Positions 9,008 to 17,212 of a stretch of 64,000 nucleotides of DNA are shown here, one piece after another. This DNA is from Clostridium aciditolerans (lineage in GTDB: Bacteria > Bacillota > Clostridia > Clostridiales > Clostridiaceae). The translations under genes and the position numbers were made by a program. Within the stretch, counting starts at the first letter, position 1, and every line of letters begins with the position of its first letter. Below the pieces are notes generated by a model. That model worked only from the letters and a program-made list of their open reading frames with translations, was not told the DNA's origin and ran no database searches. Where the stretch lies: NCBI RefSeq assembly GCF_016316925.1, contig NZ_JAEEGB010000017.1:1-64000 (forward strand), read 5' to 3'.

Positions 9008-10102
9008 TTAATTTCCTTTCAGTATATTATTAGGTGTAATTTTATTTATCTTAATCATTGAAATTGTTATAAAAAATAAAGATATAATAATTTGAAACAA
9101 TATACCTGTTCCAATATTTTTAAAAGTAATTAAATAATTCTCACACCCTAGAATTTTAAAATATATTAGTATCTTTTGGATTCCAATAGCTGCTAGTATA
9201 GAAATTAAAGAAATACTTATATACCTTCCCAACATATCAAATAACAAATCTCTATCATTAGCTCCAAATGCTTTTCTTATCCCAATTTCTAATCGTATGT
9301 TATCTAACCAAAAGCATATAGATCTCACTAGAGAAAAAAATACACATCCAATTATTAATAAGGAATTATATATTAAAAAATCAGAACTTCTTAAAGCGGA
9401 TTCTAATGGATTGAATTGGCCTTCCTTGTATTTAAGCAGAATACGAACGTCCTTGTGCTCCTCATTTATTCCACATAACATATCTTGCAACTTTTTTTCT
9501 TCAGTACTTAAACTATCTAAGGTCCAGTTAGTATCACTAATAATATCCTTATTGTTTAGTTCACAATTTAAATTATATAATACTAAAATATCATATCGAG
9601 TTTGTACATTTTTTTTACCTATTACTCCTATTACTTCATATTCATCTGTACCACTTAAAATATACCTTTTCCCACTTTTTACATGAGTTTTATCTAAAAC
9701 TCCTTTTCCTATAACTACTATCTTTTTATCTGATTCAAAGTCACTTTTATTAAAAAACCTACCTTGCAATAAATTGTATCCATTTTTATACTCTCCATTA
9801 AAATATATACCCTCTCCCATGGTACCTGGTTCAAACCGCATTCCATATAAATGAGTTATTATTATGTCTTTATTCTTTTTTAAACTATTTATAGTATTTA
9901 CTCTTTCCAAATTCTCAATGTTTTCTCCTATAGAAAAGTTAACACTATTTTTTGATTTAAAATTATTTAGTTCTAATATGCTTTTTCTTTCTTTCTCTAC
10001 ATAACTTGTTATTAGAGACACAAAAATAGACATTGTTACAATACATATTATTATGAATTGAGTATGTCTAAGCTTTGAAATTATACTTCTTAATTTATTC
10101 AT
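9008..10102 (-). CDS. ABC transporter permease, FtsX/MacB-like (first)
   Basis: A 364-residue permease with an N-terminal helix (about residues 16-36), a beta-rich extracytoplasmic domain that includes MacB-like strands (KRYILSGTDEYEVIGVIGKK), and three C-terminal helices. The coupling-helix segment DNIRLEIGIRKAFGANDRDL is the classic FtsX signature. The start has a GAGGTAG ribosome site. It is the first gene of the three-gene exporter operon and lies downstream, on the same strand, of the gene for a small secreted protein, from which it is separated by a strong terminator. The two permeases are diverged, as expected for a heterodimeric exporter. Confidence 0.87.
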   Translation of the reverse strand: MNKLRSIISKLRHTQFIIICIVTMSIFVSLITSYVEKERKSILELNNFKSKNSVNFSIGENIENLERVNTINSLKKNKDIIITHLYGMRFEPGTMGEGIYFNGEYKNGYNLLQGRFFNKSDFESDKKIVVIGKGVLDKTHVKSGKRYILSGTDEYEVIGVIGKKNVQTRYDILVLYNLNCELNNKDIISDTNWTLDSLSTEEKKLQDMLCGINEEHKDVRILLKYKEGQFNPLESALRSSDFLIYNSLLIIGCVFFSLVRSICFWLDNIRLEIGIRKAFGANDRDLLFDMLGRYISISLISILAAIGIQKILIYFKILGCENYLITFKNIGTGILFQIIISLFFITISMIKINKITPNNILKGN

Positions 10103-10300
10103 AAACTACCTCATAAAGTTAAATTAGCCCTTTCTAAAAGCTTACAAACTTTAACCGATAAGCTTTTTATTCTCTATTAAATGATTTTCACCAAAAGTCT
10201 ATCCTTATTTGTAAGCATATAAAATGTATAGTGCAAACGAGCCTTTTGCACCTCTAAATTTTTATTTTCAAACTTTTTACTCAAATATTTCGCTAAATAT

Positions 10301-10339
10301 ATGAAAAAAAGATAAAGGATTACTTTATCTTTTTTTCAT
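10301..10339 (-). terminator. Strong terminator after the small secreted protein gene
   Basis: A 17-bp nearly perfect stem (ATGAAAAAAAGATAAAG and its complement) with a 5-base loop and A/T tracts on each side. It separates the secreted protein transcript from the exporter operon. Confidence 0.85.
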
Positions 10340-10366
10340 TTTAAATTTTCATGAATTGTCGCTACC

Positions 10367-10714
10367 TTAATGTAATCCGTGGGTTTCTCTTACAACAGCC
10401 TGTGATCCTACACACATAGTCTCACTTTGAGCCCAATTTGTCCCCGTTCCAATTAAAGTTCTACCACCAACATCTACTTGGGTGAATAAATCCCTACCAT
10501 TGAATCCTACATAGGAAAGACCACAAGTTCCATATTGACTTTCTCGTCTATTTATCCCAACTCGGTGTGATCCAGGAATACTATCAGAATTACATAATGT
10601 CTCATTTGTGCCAGTTTGACCTGGTCCCATATCCAATCGACTTGCAAATGTTGTTGTTGTTGCTCCCATAATTATAAGAGCGGATAAAGCTAATGTTTTA
10701 AATTTTAATTTCAT
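10367..10714 (-). CDS. Small secreted Gly/Cys-containing protein, bacteriocin-like candidate
   Basis: A 115-residue protein I do not recognise. It opens with a clear Sec signal peptide (MKLKFKTLALSALIIMGATT, likely cleavage after TTTFA-S), leaving about 90 mature residues rich in Gly, Thr and Ser, with three cysteines (ETLCNS, YGTCGL, ETMCVG) and no membrane segment. Two parts look like diverged repeats: GTNETLC near the N-terminus and GTNWAQSETMC near the C-terminus. AAGGAG precedes the ATG. Size, signal peptide and an ABC exporter encoded next to it recall lactococcin-972-type bacteriocin loci, but I cannot see that family's sequence signature. Alternatives are a secreted toxin, an adhesin or a spore/cell-surface protein. 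It may be controlled by the adjacent agr system. Confidence 0.6.
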   Translation of the reverse strand: MKLKFKTLALSALIIMGATTTTFASRLDMGPGQTGTNETLCNSDSIPGSHRVGINRRESQYGTCGLSYVGFNGRDLFTQVDVGGRTLIGTGTNWAQSETMCVGSQAVVRETHGLH

Positions 10715-10844
10715 TTCTATTTGCTCCTTTGCATAATGTAGTTAGCCGCTTGCCCCATATCTTATTAGTATTCAAGGCTTTACAAGCTATATCAAAAAGG
10801 ATTTTCCCCACTCGACGTCGAATATATATTATGAGGTAGCCTTT

Positions 10845-10984
10845 ATGAACAATTTAAAAAATCAAATTCATTTTTACGACATATATGAAGAAACTATACT
10901 CCATTATTCCGAAAGAACTTAAATCCTTTTGTGAAGTTTAATTGGATTAACAGAGAAAATGGACGTTCTCCGAGAGTTGAGTAG
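10845..10984 (+). pseudogene. Possible short ORF or gene remnant
   Basis: After a GAGGTAG ribosome site a 25-codon ORF reads MNNLKNQIHFYDIYEETILH and stops at 10922. In another forward frame, coding-like sequence continues (NPFVKFNWINRENGRSPRVE, then stop at 10984). One frameshift would join them, suggesting a decayed gene. No family is recognised. The rest of the gap 10715-10844 shows only a TCGACGTCGA palindrome near 10812. Confidence 0.25.
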
Positions 10985-11093
10985 CTATGTCCTAAATCCA
11001 AAAAATTAATTTCTTTTATACTTTATATCAACTATTTCTATATTCCAATGTCTTATAGTTAGGCTGCTTTACAGTTTTTATTATAAACGCCAA

Positions 11094-11214
11094 AAATGTA
11101 AATTCAATACAAAATGCACAAGAGGGAAAAGTTCGAGCATAAAAAGAATATTTTCGTGTATAAATTCCTTTCATGCTCATTTTTTTCCCTCTTGCGTCAT
11201 TTATATTTACATTT
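11094..11214. repeat. About 120-bp imperfect palindrome (long hairpin) upstream of agrB
   Basis: The left arm (AAATGTAAAT... AAGAGGGAAAA... GAGCATAAAAAGAAT) is answered by a right arm reading ATTCCTTTCATGCTC... TTTTCCCTCTTG... ATTTACATTT. Three blocks pair in register around a loop near 11150-11160. Two short reading frames cross it, but the sequence is explained by the dyad. It ends inside the probable agrB promoter, so it may be a regulatory cruciform, a transcription hairpin or another small repeat element. Confidence 0.75.
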
Positions 11215-11234
11215 CTACTTTTATGTGATATTTT
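11206..11234 (+). promoter_or_regulatory. Possible promoter of agrBD
   Basis: TTTACA (11206-11211), 17 bp, then TATTTT (11229-11234), about 37 bases before the agrB ATG. The -35 box lies in the right arm of the long palindrome. Confidence 0.4.
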
Positions 11235-11270
11235 TCGTACTAGAAAGCTACAAAGTAAGGTGGATTAAAC

Positions 11271-11843
11271 ATGTTAAAAAGCCTATCATACAAACTAACC
11301 TCTTATATAGAAAATAATAGCGATATTAAAAGTAATGATGATTTAGAAAAAATAAACTATTCTCTTCAGGCTATCTTAAATGAAACCTTTAAGATAATAG
11401 TATTAACAATACTATTCTTATTACTTGGAAAAATAAATTACTTCTTCTTTTCAATGATAATTTTATTTTCTATAAGAATTTTCTCGGGTGGCTATCATGC
11501 GGATACTACAATAAAGTGTTTGTTATGGACAACTTTATTTTTCTTAATTACTTCACTGATAGCTCCTATGCTACCTAAGCTAAATATTTTAATTTATAAT
11601 ACTATATCTTTATTAAGTATTATAGTAGTCTACTTTAGAACTCCTTACCCAAATAGCAACCGACCAATTAAAAATAAGAAAAGAAGATGGCATTTAAAAC
11701 TAATCTCCACCTTCTTTATAACATTTTGGGTAACTATTTTATTATTTACTACAAGCGATACAAGATATCTAAATTGCGGTTTTCTAACAATTTTGTTACA
11801 AATACTTCAATTAATCCCCATAAAGAAAGGAGTATCGATATGA
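11271..11843 (+). CDS. agrB: AgrB, membrane protease of the autoinducing peptide precursor
   Basis: AgrB is the membrane endopeptidase that trims the AgrD C-terminus and forms the thiolactone of the autoinducing peptide. The 190-residue protein has the family core SIRIFSGGYHADTTIKCLL: Arg69, His76 and Cys83 match the essential Arg70, His77 and Cys84 of Staphylococcus aureus AgrB in spacing and almost in number. Four to six hydrophobic segments follow the usual topology, and the basic PNSNRPIKNKKRR loop is also typical. AAGGTGG precedes the ATG. Its TGA overlaps the agrD ATG (ATGA), so the two are translationally coupled. Confidence 0.95.
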   Translation: MLKSLSYKLTSYIENNSDIKSNDDLEKINYSLQAILNETFKIIVLTILFLLLGKINYFFFSMIILFSIRIFSGGYHADTTIKCLLWTTLFFLITSLIAPMLPKLNILIYNTISLLSIIVVYFRTPYPNSNRPIKNKKRRWHLKLISTFFITFWVTILLFTTSDTRYLNCGFLTILLQILQLIPIKKGVSI

Positions 11844-11980
11844 AACTTAAAAAGCCTTCAAAATCATTTTTTAACAAAATAGGATTATGCTTAATTGTAT
11901 TTTCAGCCATGATAGTTAATACAACTGCCTGCTATGGATTAATAGGTGAACCAGAACCACCTAAAAGCCTCTTAGAGTAA
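11840..11980 (+). CDS. agrD: AgrD, autoinducing peptide precursor
   Basis: A 46-residue precursor with the three usual parts: an amphipathic basic N-terminal segment (MKLKKPSKSFFNKIGLCLIV), a core with cysteine at residue 31, and an acidic proline-rich tail (GEPEPPKSLLE) of the kind recognised by AgrB. By analogy the thiolactone ring would be Cys31 to Ile35 (CYGLI), possibly with a few exocyclic residues before the cysteine. A GAAAGGAG ribosome site lies in the agrB 3' end. The 3' end overlaps the convergent agrC gene by 9 bases. Confidence 0.93.
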   Translation: MKLKKPSKSFFNKIGLCLIVFSAMIVNTTACYGLIGEPEPPKSLLE

Positions 11981-13228
11981 TATCCTAAAACAGATATAAG
12001 AGTCATCAAAAGATAGTTGAATTGCGCCATCGCTAGATTCAACTATCTTTTTTACATTATACAATCCGTAACCCCTGTTTTTCCCACTCTTAGTTGAAAA
12101 CCCTCTATTGAATATATGCTTGATATTTTTTGGATTTATTGAGCTCCCACTGTTTTTCAATTCTATTATATTTTTGTTTCCATCTTTAAATATATTTAAT
12201 ACAACAGTTTTTTCTGAGCTATTTTCTACCGCTTCAAATGCGTTATTTAGGAGATTAGTCACTATATCAGATAATTCGTAATCCTTTATTCTCCATTTTA
12301 ATAAGTCATTATTTACAAAATACGAAAAAATTATATGTTTTTTTTCAGCCTCACATAACTTGCTGTAAATTATTGCTCTTAGTATTAAATTATCAACATA
12401 TATTATATCTTCAATATTTTTAGTAAAATAACTTAAAGATTTTATATATGTTGTCAAACTCTCCTTCAATTCTTCTTCTTTAGCTACTTGTACAATTCCA
12501 TTAATAGTATTTAAGTGATTTTTAAAATCATGCTGTTTTCTCCTAGTTTCTTCTATGATATTTTCAATAATAGGGCTATATTTATTATGTATCTCTATTA
12601 GTTTTTTCTCTTCATTTATTTTTAGAATATTATAACAAAGAATTAAATTTAATGTGAAAATTATTATAAGCATGCTAGTAAACATAATTATATTATTTAA
12701 AATTAAATTTTTATTATACTCCCAAACTATTTTATAAACTAATATATATCCAATAAAATTTATTATGATATAAAATACTATTTTAAAATTTATTTCAACG
12801 ATGTTGTATATCTTTTTATTTGGAGCAAAATAATATATTGATACAGAAATTAAAAGTATAATTGACTGTATACTGATATCAAAAATACATGAGCCTACAT
12901 ATTTAGCTGAAATCAAAAAGCCAAGTACATATATTAAAATTAATTGTAAAATTATTATTAATATCAATGTTATGCAAAATCCTAATAATGATTTTAGAAA
13001 TTTTTCTTTATAAAAAAATGAGATTAGACCTACCGTGGTAATATAGCTTAAAATTATAGTGCAATTACTATGAATAGGATACGTTGTAGACATTACAACT
13101 GAAGAAATAAGCGCTATAGCTATATTTTTAAGTAACATATCCTCTGTTTTTAAACTAAACTTACACCACAAAATCATAAAGGCATTCAATTCAATAAATG
13201 TATTGATAAAATCCGTAACTATTTCCAT
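11972..13228 (-). CDS. agrC: AgrC-type sensor histidine kinase (HPK10)
   Basis: Membrane receptor kinase for the autoinducing peptide, 418 aa from the preferred ATG at 13228 (GAGGG seven bases before it; an in-frame TTG at 13294 overlaps agrA). About six hydrophobic segments fill residues 1-200. The dimerisation/phosphoacceptor region has RRKQHDFKNHLNTING with His233, and the ATPase domain shows LLNNAFEAVENS (N box) and GYGLYNVKKIVE (G box), the arrangement of the AgrC/ComD (HPK10) class. It is downstream of agrA on the same strand and convergent with agrBD, unlike the usual agrBDCA operon. Confidence 0.92.
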   Translation of the reverse strand: MEIVTDFINTFIELNAFMILWCKFSLKTEDMLLKNIAIALISSVVMSTTYPIHSNCTIILSYITTVGLISFFYKEKFLKSLLGFCITLILIIILQLILIYVLGFLISAKYVGSCIFDISIQSIILLISVSIYYFAPNKKIYNIVEINFKIVFYIIINFIGYILVYKIVWEYNKNLILNNIIMFTSMLIIIFTLNLILCYNILKINEEKKLIEIHNKYSPIIENIIEETRRKQHDFKNHLNTINGIVQVAKEEELKESLTTYIKSLSYFTKNIEDIIYVDNLILRAIIYSKLCEAEKKHIIFSYFVNNDLLKWRIKDYELSDIVTNLLNNAFEAVENSSEKTVVLNIFKDGNKNIIELKNSGSSINPKNIKHIFNRGFSTKSGKNRGYGLYNVKKIVESSDGAIQLSFDDSYICFRILL

Positions 13229-13277
13229 ATATCTTCCCTCATTAAAACTTAATCGTAATTCAAAGAATATATTAACT

Positions 13278-14015
13278 TTAAATATGTTGTTCAAACTTTT
13301 CCATTACAACATCCTTAAACTTATAACTTAAAAAAGCTTTTTCTTCACGATATCTAAAATTAAGCTCCCATACCTTGCTTGAAATATTCTCAATTTTATT
13401 AATATAATTCGTATTCACTACAAAAGATTTATGACTTTGAACTATGTTGTTACAATTAATCATTTCTAAGGCTTTATTTAATGAAAGGTTTTTCACTTCA
13501 TAACTGGCATTTTTAGTATGCACAGTCATTATTCTAAAATTTACCTCAATAAAAATAATTTCATCCACATTTAACTTAATGTTAATACCATTTTTCAAAT
13601 CAAAAATTACATGCTTGTCTTTTTTTTCTTGTTCCCTATGTATGTGACTTCCTTCAATAAGCTCTTTAGTCATTTTTATTACTTCGTCTTTGTCATAAGG
13701 CTTTATTATATAATCATAACAATGAATTTCTTTAAAGGCATGAAGCATATATTGAATATGAGTAGTTACAAAAATTATCCAATTAAACTTATACTTCTCG
13801 ATTTTTCTAATTTCAAAAGCTAACTCTAAACCGGAAGAGTTTTTTAATGAAATATCAATATAAAAGAAATTTATATAAGTTTCCTGTAAAGTTTTTATAG
13901 CCTGCTCTTTAGATTCTGCTTCGTATACATTTAAATTTTCACCTATTCCCTGTATCATCTTTACAATATTTTCTCTCTGCTTGCTATCATCCTCAACTAT
14001 TAATATATTAACCAA
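13278..14015 (-). CDS. agrA: AgrA-type response regulator with LytTR DNA-binding domain
   Basis: A 245-residue response regulator. The receiver domain (residues 1-125) has the acidic pocket VEDD, phosphoacceptor Asp54 in FFYIDISLKNSSG, the conserved Thr in IIFVTTHIQY, and the lysine in YIIKPYDKDEV. Residues about 140-245 form a LytTR domain (IIFIEVNFRIMTVHTKN, VQSHKSFVVNTNYIN). The start is TTG, with GGAGG seven bases upstream. It should receive phosphate from AgrC and activate agr and target promoters. The neighbouring secreted protein and exporter genes are candidate targets by position. The gap to agrC is 49 bases, so the two form one operon. Confidence 0.94.
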   Translation of the reverse strand: MVNILIVEDDSKQRENIVKMIQGIGENLNVYEAESKEQAIKTLQETYINFFYIDISLKNSSGLELAFEIRKIEKYKFNWIIFVTTHIQYMLHAFKEIHCYDYIIKPYDKDEVIKMTKELIEGSHIHREQEKKDKHVIFDLKNGINIKLNVDEIIFIEVNFRIMTVHTKNASYEVKNLSLNKALEMINCNNIVQSHKSFVVNTNYINKIENISSKVWELNFRYREEKAFLSYKFKDVVMEKFEQHI

Positions 14016-14160
14016 AAGAAATCCTCCCTATTATACCACAATATATGTATATTACCTTAATATTCCTTAAAATTCAACAAAGGTTCTACAAGAAAGAAAA
14101 GATTACACTTACTTTATATTGTTTTTTTGTAAAATTATAGCTGAATCATAAGGAAGCAAA

Positions 14161-14395
14161 CTAGAAAATCGACTTACACAAAGGGATATGTTTCCAAAGC
14201 TGAAGGTAGATTTAAAAACTTTGTGTCAGTCTTAGTGAAGAGTTTTAAGACAACCTTAGTACCTTCGAGTTGTCTGAGCGTAGCGAGTTTCTCGAAGGTT
14301 CTTAGGTCGTCTAAAACACAAGCTTTAGACTGACTAAAAGCTTTTAACGGACTGAAGTTTGGAAACTTAGCCCGGGGTGTAAGTCAATTTTCTAG
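14161..14395. repeat. 236-bp palindromic MITE-like element, copy 2 (inverted)
   Basis: Reverse complement of copy 1 at 1541-1776. Its terminal inverted repeats are clearer here: CTAGAAAATCGACTTACAC at the left and GTGTAAGTCAATTTTCTAG at the right. Internal arms again pair to make one long hairpin. It lies between agrA and the CYTH gene, in a stretch (14016-14498) with nothing else recognisable. Confidence 0.8.
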
Positions 14396-14498
14396 TTTGA
14401 ACCCTATAATAATTTCCACTGAGAAATTTATACATATACCAAATGACTTATGATATAATTCAAATTAATGATATATTACAAACAAAAGAGGTGTTACC

Positions 14499-15059
14499 TT
14501 GAAAGAATTTGAAACAAGAATAATTAACATCAATGTAGATCAAATAAGAGCTAAGCTTATGCAAATAAATGCGATTAAAGTGAAACAAGAAAATCAGATT
14601 AACAACATATATGATTTTGAAGATAAAAAATTATTAAACAATAAGGGATATGCTAGAATAAGAATAGTAGAGGATTTAATTAATAGTCAAAATCACTATT
14701 ATATGACTACAAAAAAATTGCTGAGTCAAGATAAATATAAAGTTATGGAAGAAAATGAAACAGAAATACTAGATTCTAAAGCTGGAGAAAACATATTTAA
14801 ATCATTAGGCTTAAGTCTTGTACAATCTGTAAAAAAGTATAGAGAAAGCTATAAATACAAAAATACATTAATTGAAATTGATATAAACGAAAAATCCTTT
14901 TGCCCTTTTCCTTACATAGAATTTGAAACTAGTGACGATACTGAACTTGAAGAGATAGTTAACTTACTAGGATATACTATGAATGATACTACCTCTAAAA
15001 CCATATTTGAGATATTAAAAGAAGTCAATTATTCAACTAATTGTGAGCCTGGACTTTAG
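14499..15059 (+). CDS. CYTH-domain protein (class IV adenylate cyclase / triphosphatase-like)
   Basis: A 186-residue CYTH-fold protein. The family tunnel motif ExExK appears as EFETR at the N-terminus, followed by alternating charged strands (GYARIRIVED, YYMTTKKLL, NETEILDS, KKYRESYKYKNTLIEIDINE, PYIEFET), as in bacterial CyaB-like and inorganic triphosphatase proteins. Such enzymes hydrolyse or cyclise triphosphates with divalent metal; the substrate here is unknown. The start is TTG, with AGAGGTG upstream. It is the first of a run of four plus-strand genes. Confidence 0.75.
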   Translation: MKEFETRIININVDQIRAKLMQINAIKVKQENQINNIYDFEDKKLLNNKGYARIRIVEDLINSQNHYYMTTKKLLSQDKYKVMEENETEILDSKAGENIFKSLGLSLVQSVKKYRESYKYKNTLIEIDINEKSFCPFPYIEFETSDDTELEEIVNLLGYTMNDTTSKTIFEILKEVNYSTNCEPGL

Positions 15060-15092
15060 CTAATGCTTCTTTATTAGAAATGGAGAATTTAT

Positions 15093-15971
15093 ATGTTTGG
15101 TTACGTTACCCCCTGTAAAATGGAGCTGAAAATTAAAGACTATGAAAAATTTAAGTCTTACTATTGCGGTTTGTGCAAATCTATTAAAACAAATATAGGA
15201 AACATTCCTAGAGCAGCTCTTAATTACGATATGACTTTCCTTGCTATACTACTAGATTCGCTAGACAACAGCAAATCAACTTATACAAAACAAAGATGTG
15301 CTATACATCCACTTAAGAAAAAAATTATTCTCAAAGATAATGATTATTTAAGCTATGCTGCATTTTGCAATGTAATTTTAAGCTATTATAAGCTTTTAGA
15401 TAATGTAAATGATGATAACTCTGTTAAAAGTAGACTTTTTTCTTTATTCTTTAAAAGATATTTAAAAAAGATTCCTGTTAACTTAAAACGACACCTTATA
15501 TATATAGAAAATACTTTAAATACACTATATAGCATAGAAAAAAATCCTAAAGGTAAATCAATTGATAGCATCTCACATCCCTTTGCTGAGCTTACTGGTT
15601 TTATTATATCTTCCTATAAAAATGGTGAAAATAAAGATTCCTTATATTGGCTTGGCTACAACCTTGGAAAATGGATATATATAATTGATGCTTGGGATGA
15701 TTTAGAAAAAGATATGTTAAACAATAAATTTAATGTCATAAATTCTTGTTTCAATGAAGATAACCTTTCTTTTGAAGAGTTTTCAAAGAAAGTAGAAAAC
15801 AGAATAGACTTTATACTAGGTACTTGCGCTTCACAATGTGCATACTTTTTAAGTAAGTTGCCTTTGAAAAAAAATAAAGAGCTATTATATAATATTCTAC
15901 AATATGGCCTTTTGGAAAAAATGGATAAAGTATTTAAAAGGAGTGTTTGCGATAATGAGAAATCCGTATGA
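15093..15971 (+). CDS. DUF5685 family protein
   Basis: A 292-residue mostly helical protein that I recognise as DUF5685: it opens [17 protein letters not shown], has [15 protein letters not shown] and then the DWD-like stretch [13 protein letters not shown]. The paired cysteines (CGLC, and Cys in KQRCAIHP) suggest a metal or redox site. Function is unknown. The downstream DnaJ-like gene overlaps its last 17 bases. Clostridia often keep this gene next to a J-domain gene, so a shared role in protein quality control or membrane biology is possible but unproven. Confidence 0.75.
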   Translation: MFGYVTPCKMELKIKDYEKFKSYYCGLCKSIKTNIGNIPRAALNYDMTFLAILLDSLDNSKSTYTKQRCAIHPLKKKIILKDNDYLSYAAFCNVILSYYKLLDNVNDDNSVKSRLFSLFFKRYLKKIPVNLKRHLIYIENTLNTLYSIEKNPKGKSIDSISHPFAELTGFIISSYKNGENKDSLYWLGYNLGKWIYIIDAWDDLEKDMLNNKFNVINSCFNEDNLSFEEFSKKVENRIDFILGTCASQCAYFLSKLPLKKNKELLYNILQYGLLEKMDKVFKRSVCDNEKSV

Positions 15972-16563
15972 AGTACTTGAAGTAAGTAAAAATGCTTCAA
16001 AAGATGAGATAAAAAGAGCCTATAGAGAATTGGCTAAAAAATATCATCCAGATCAATATGGTAACAACCCATTAAGAGAATTGGCTGAAGATAAAATGAA
16101 AGAACTTAATGAAGCTTATGATTATCTAATGAAAAATTCTTCTAATGATTCCTATTCTACTTCTAGCTATGGAAATAATACATATAATAATCAAAATAGC
16201 TCTGATATGTATCGCTCTATTGAGATGGCTATACAAAATGGCAATCTCAGATATGCAGAAGAAAATCTAAGTAGAATTACAACTAGAGATGCCGAGTGGA
16301 ATTATCTTATGGGGCTGCTTAATCTAAAAAAAGGCTGGTATAATGAAGCTTACAATAATTTAAGTGTAGCGTGTAACATAGATCCACACAATGGAAAATA
16401 TAGAGATGCCTTCAATAGGCTAAATAATATGAATCAATCTTATAGGGAGCCCTACTATAACAATAGAAGAAGAGATCCTGATTTGTGTAATATTTGTGCT
16501 ACTTTGTATTGCTTGGATTGCTGTTGTGAATGTGGTGGCGGAGACTTCATTGGCTGTTGCTAA
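15955..16563 (+). CDS. J-domain protein with TPR-like middle and Cys-rich tail
   Basis: A 202-residue protein. Residues 1-65 are a J-domain ([20 protein letters not shown], with the HPD tripeptide in KKYHPDQYG), which would stimulate an Hsp70 partner. After a Ser/Asn/Tyr-rich linker, residues about 90-165 form one or two TPR-like helices ([20 protein letters not shown]). The last 30 residues are very cysteine rich ([20 protein letters not shown], ending GCC), with no DnaJ zinc-finger spacing; they may bind metal or be acylated. AAGGAG supports the ATG at 15955. The gene overlaps the DUF5685 gene by 17 bases. Confidence 0.85.
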   Translation: MRNPYEVLEVSKNASKDEIKRAYRELAKKYHPDQYGNNPLRELAEDKMKELNEAYDYLMKNSSNDSYSTSSYGNNTYNNQNSSDMYRSIEMAIQNGNLRYAEENLSRITTRDAEWNYLMGLLNLKKGWYNEAYNNLSVACNIDPHNGKYRDAFNRLNNMNQSYREPYYNNRRRDPDLCNICATLYCLDCCCECGGGDFIGCC

Positions 16564-16580
16564 AAATGGAGGTGTTAATA

Positions 16581-17096
16581 TTGGATAGAGGAACTAACAA
16601 AACTTCAAACTTATCTAAAGGCGGCCTATTTACTGCACTGGGTGTTATTTTTGTATACCTAAGCAGTATAGTACCTGTAAATAAGCTTTATTTACTAGGT
16701 ATAGCATCAAGCATTATTCCTTTATCCGTTGTTACCACTAATATAAAAAATACGCTAATAGTTTACTTTGCTACATCTGTAATTTGTTTGTTTGTTTCTG
16801 GCTCAAAAATTACAGTTATATCCTATATAATATTTTTCGGATTATATGGAATAATAAAATATTATATTGAAAGAATAAGAAAAATATACATTGAGTTTAT
16901 ATTGAAATTAGCTTTCTTTAATGTTGTTGTACTTATAATATTTTATGCTTATAAAGCTTTTTTCCCAGGCATCATTAGTGTAAATATGCCTTTATATATA
17001 CTCATAGCCGGTTCTGAAATAGTATTTTTGATATATGATTATGCGTTATCTCTATTTATAAGCTATACAAATAGATATCTTCATAAAAAAATCTAA
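16581..17096 (+). CDS. Integral membrane protein of unknown function
   Basis: A 171-residue protein with five or so hydrophobic segments, beginning after an N-terminal basic/Ser stretch (GTNKTSNLSKGGLFTALGV). The plan recalls small YybS/ECF-S-like membrane proteins, but I cannot assign a family. GGAGGTG supports a TTG start at 16581, 17 bases after the J-domain gene stop, so it is in the same operon. Confidence 0.7.
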   Translation: MDRGTNKTSNLSKGGLFTALGVIFVYLSSIVPVNKLYLLGIASSIIPLSVVTTNIKNTLIVYFATSVICLFVSGSKITVISYIIFFGLYGIIKYYIERIRKIYIEFILKLAFFNVVVLIIFYAYKAFFPGIISVNMPLYILIAGSEIVFLIYDYALSLFISYTNRYLHKKI

Positions 17097-17148
17097 TTAA
17101 TAAGGTTATATCTATTTTAAAACAAAAACTCTTCTTTAACTAAGAGTG

Positions 17149-17176
17149 TTGAACTAAAATGCTATTATGGTATAAT
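17149..17176 (+). promoter_or_regulatory. Promoter of tRNA-Gln
   Basis: TTGAAC (17149-17154), 16 bp, then TATAAT (17171-17176), 36 bases before the tRNA. Confidence 0.6.
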
Positions 17177-17212
17177 AATTGGTGTAGATTTTATATTGTT
17201 CGGTTACAATAT

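Noticed and set aside
10367-10714. Assignment of the small secreted protein to the lactococcin 972 family
   Set aside because: Signal peptide, size and exporter context fit, but the aromatic/His-rich core of that family is not seen, so the name would be unsupported.
11114-11317. 67-codon plus-strand reading frame before agrB
   Set aside because: It lies within the long palindrome and overlaps the agrB start; no ribosome site. The dyad explains the sequence.
14030-14035. TATAAT on the minus strand just before agrA
   Set aside because: As a -10 box it would put the start at the Shine-Dalgarno sequence of agrA, leaving no room for the ribosome site; more likely chance in AT-rich DNA.
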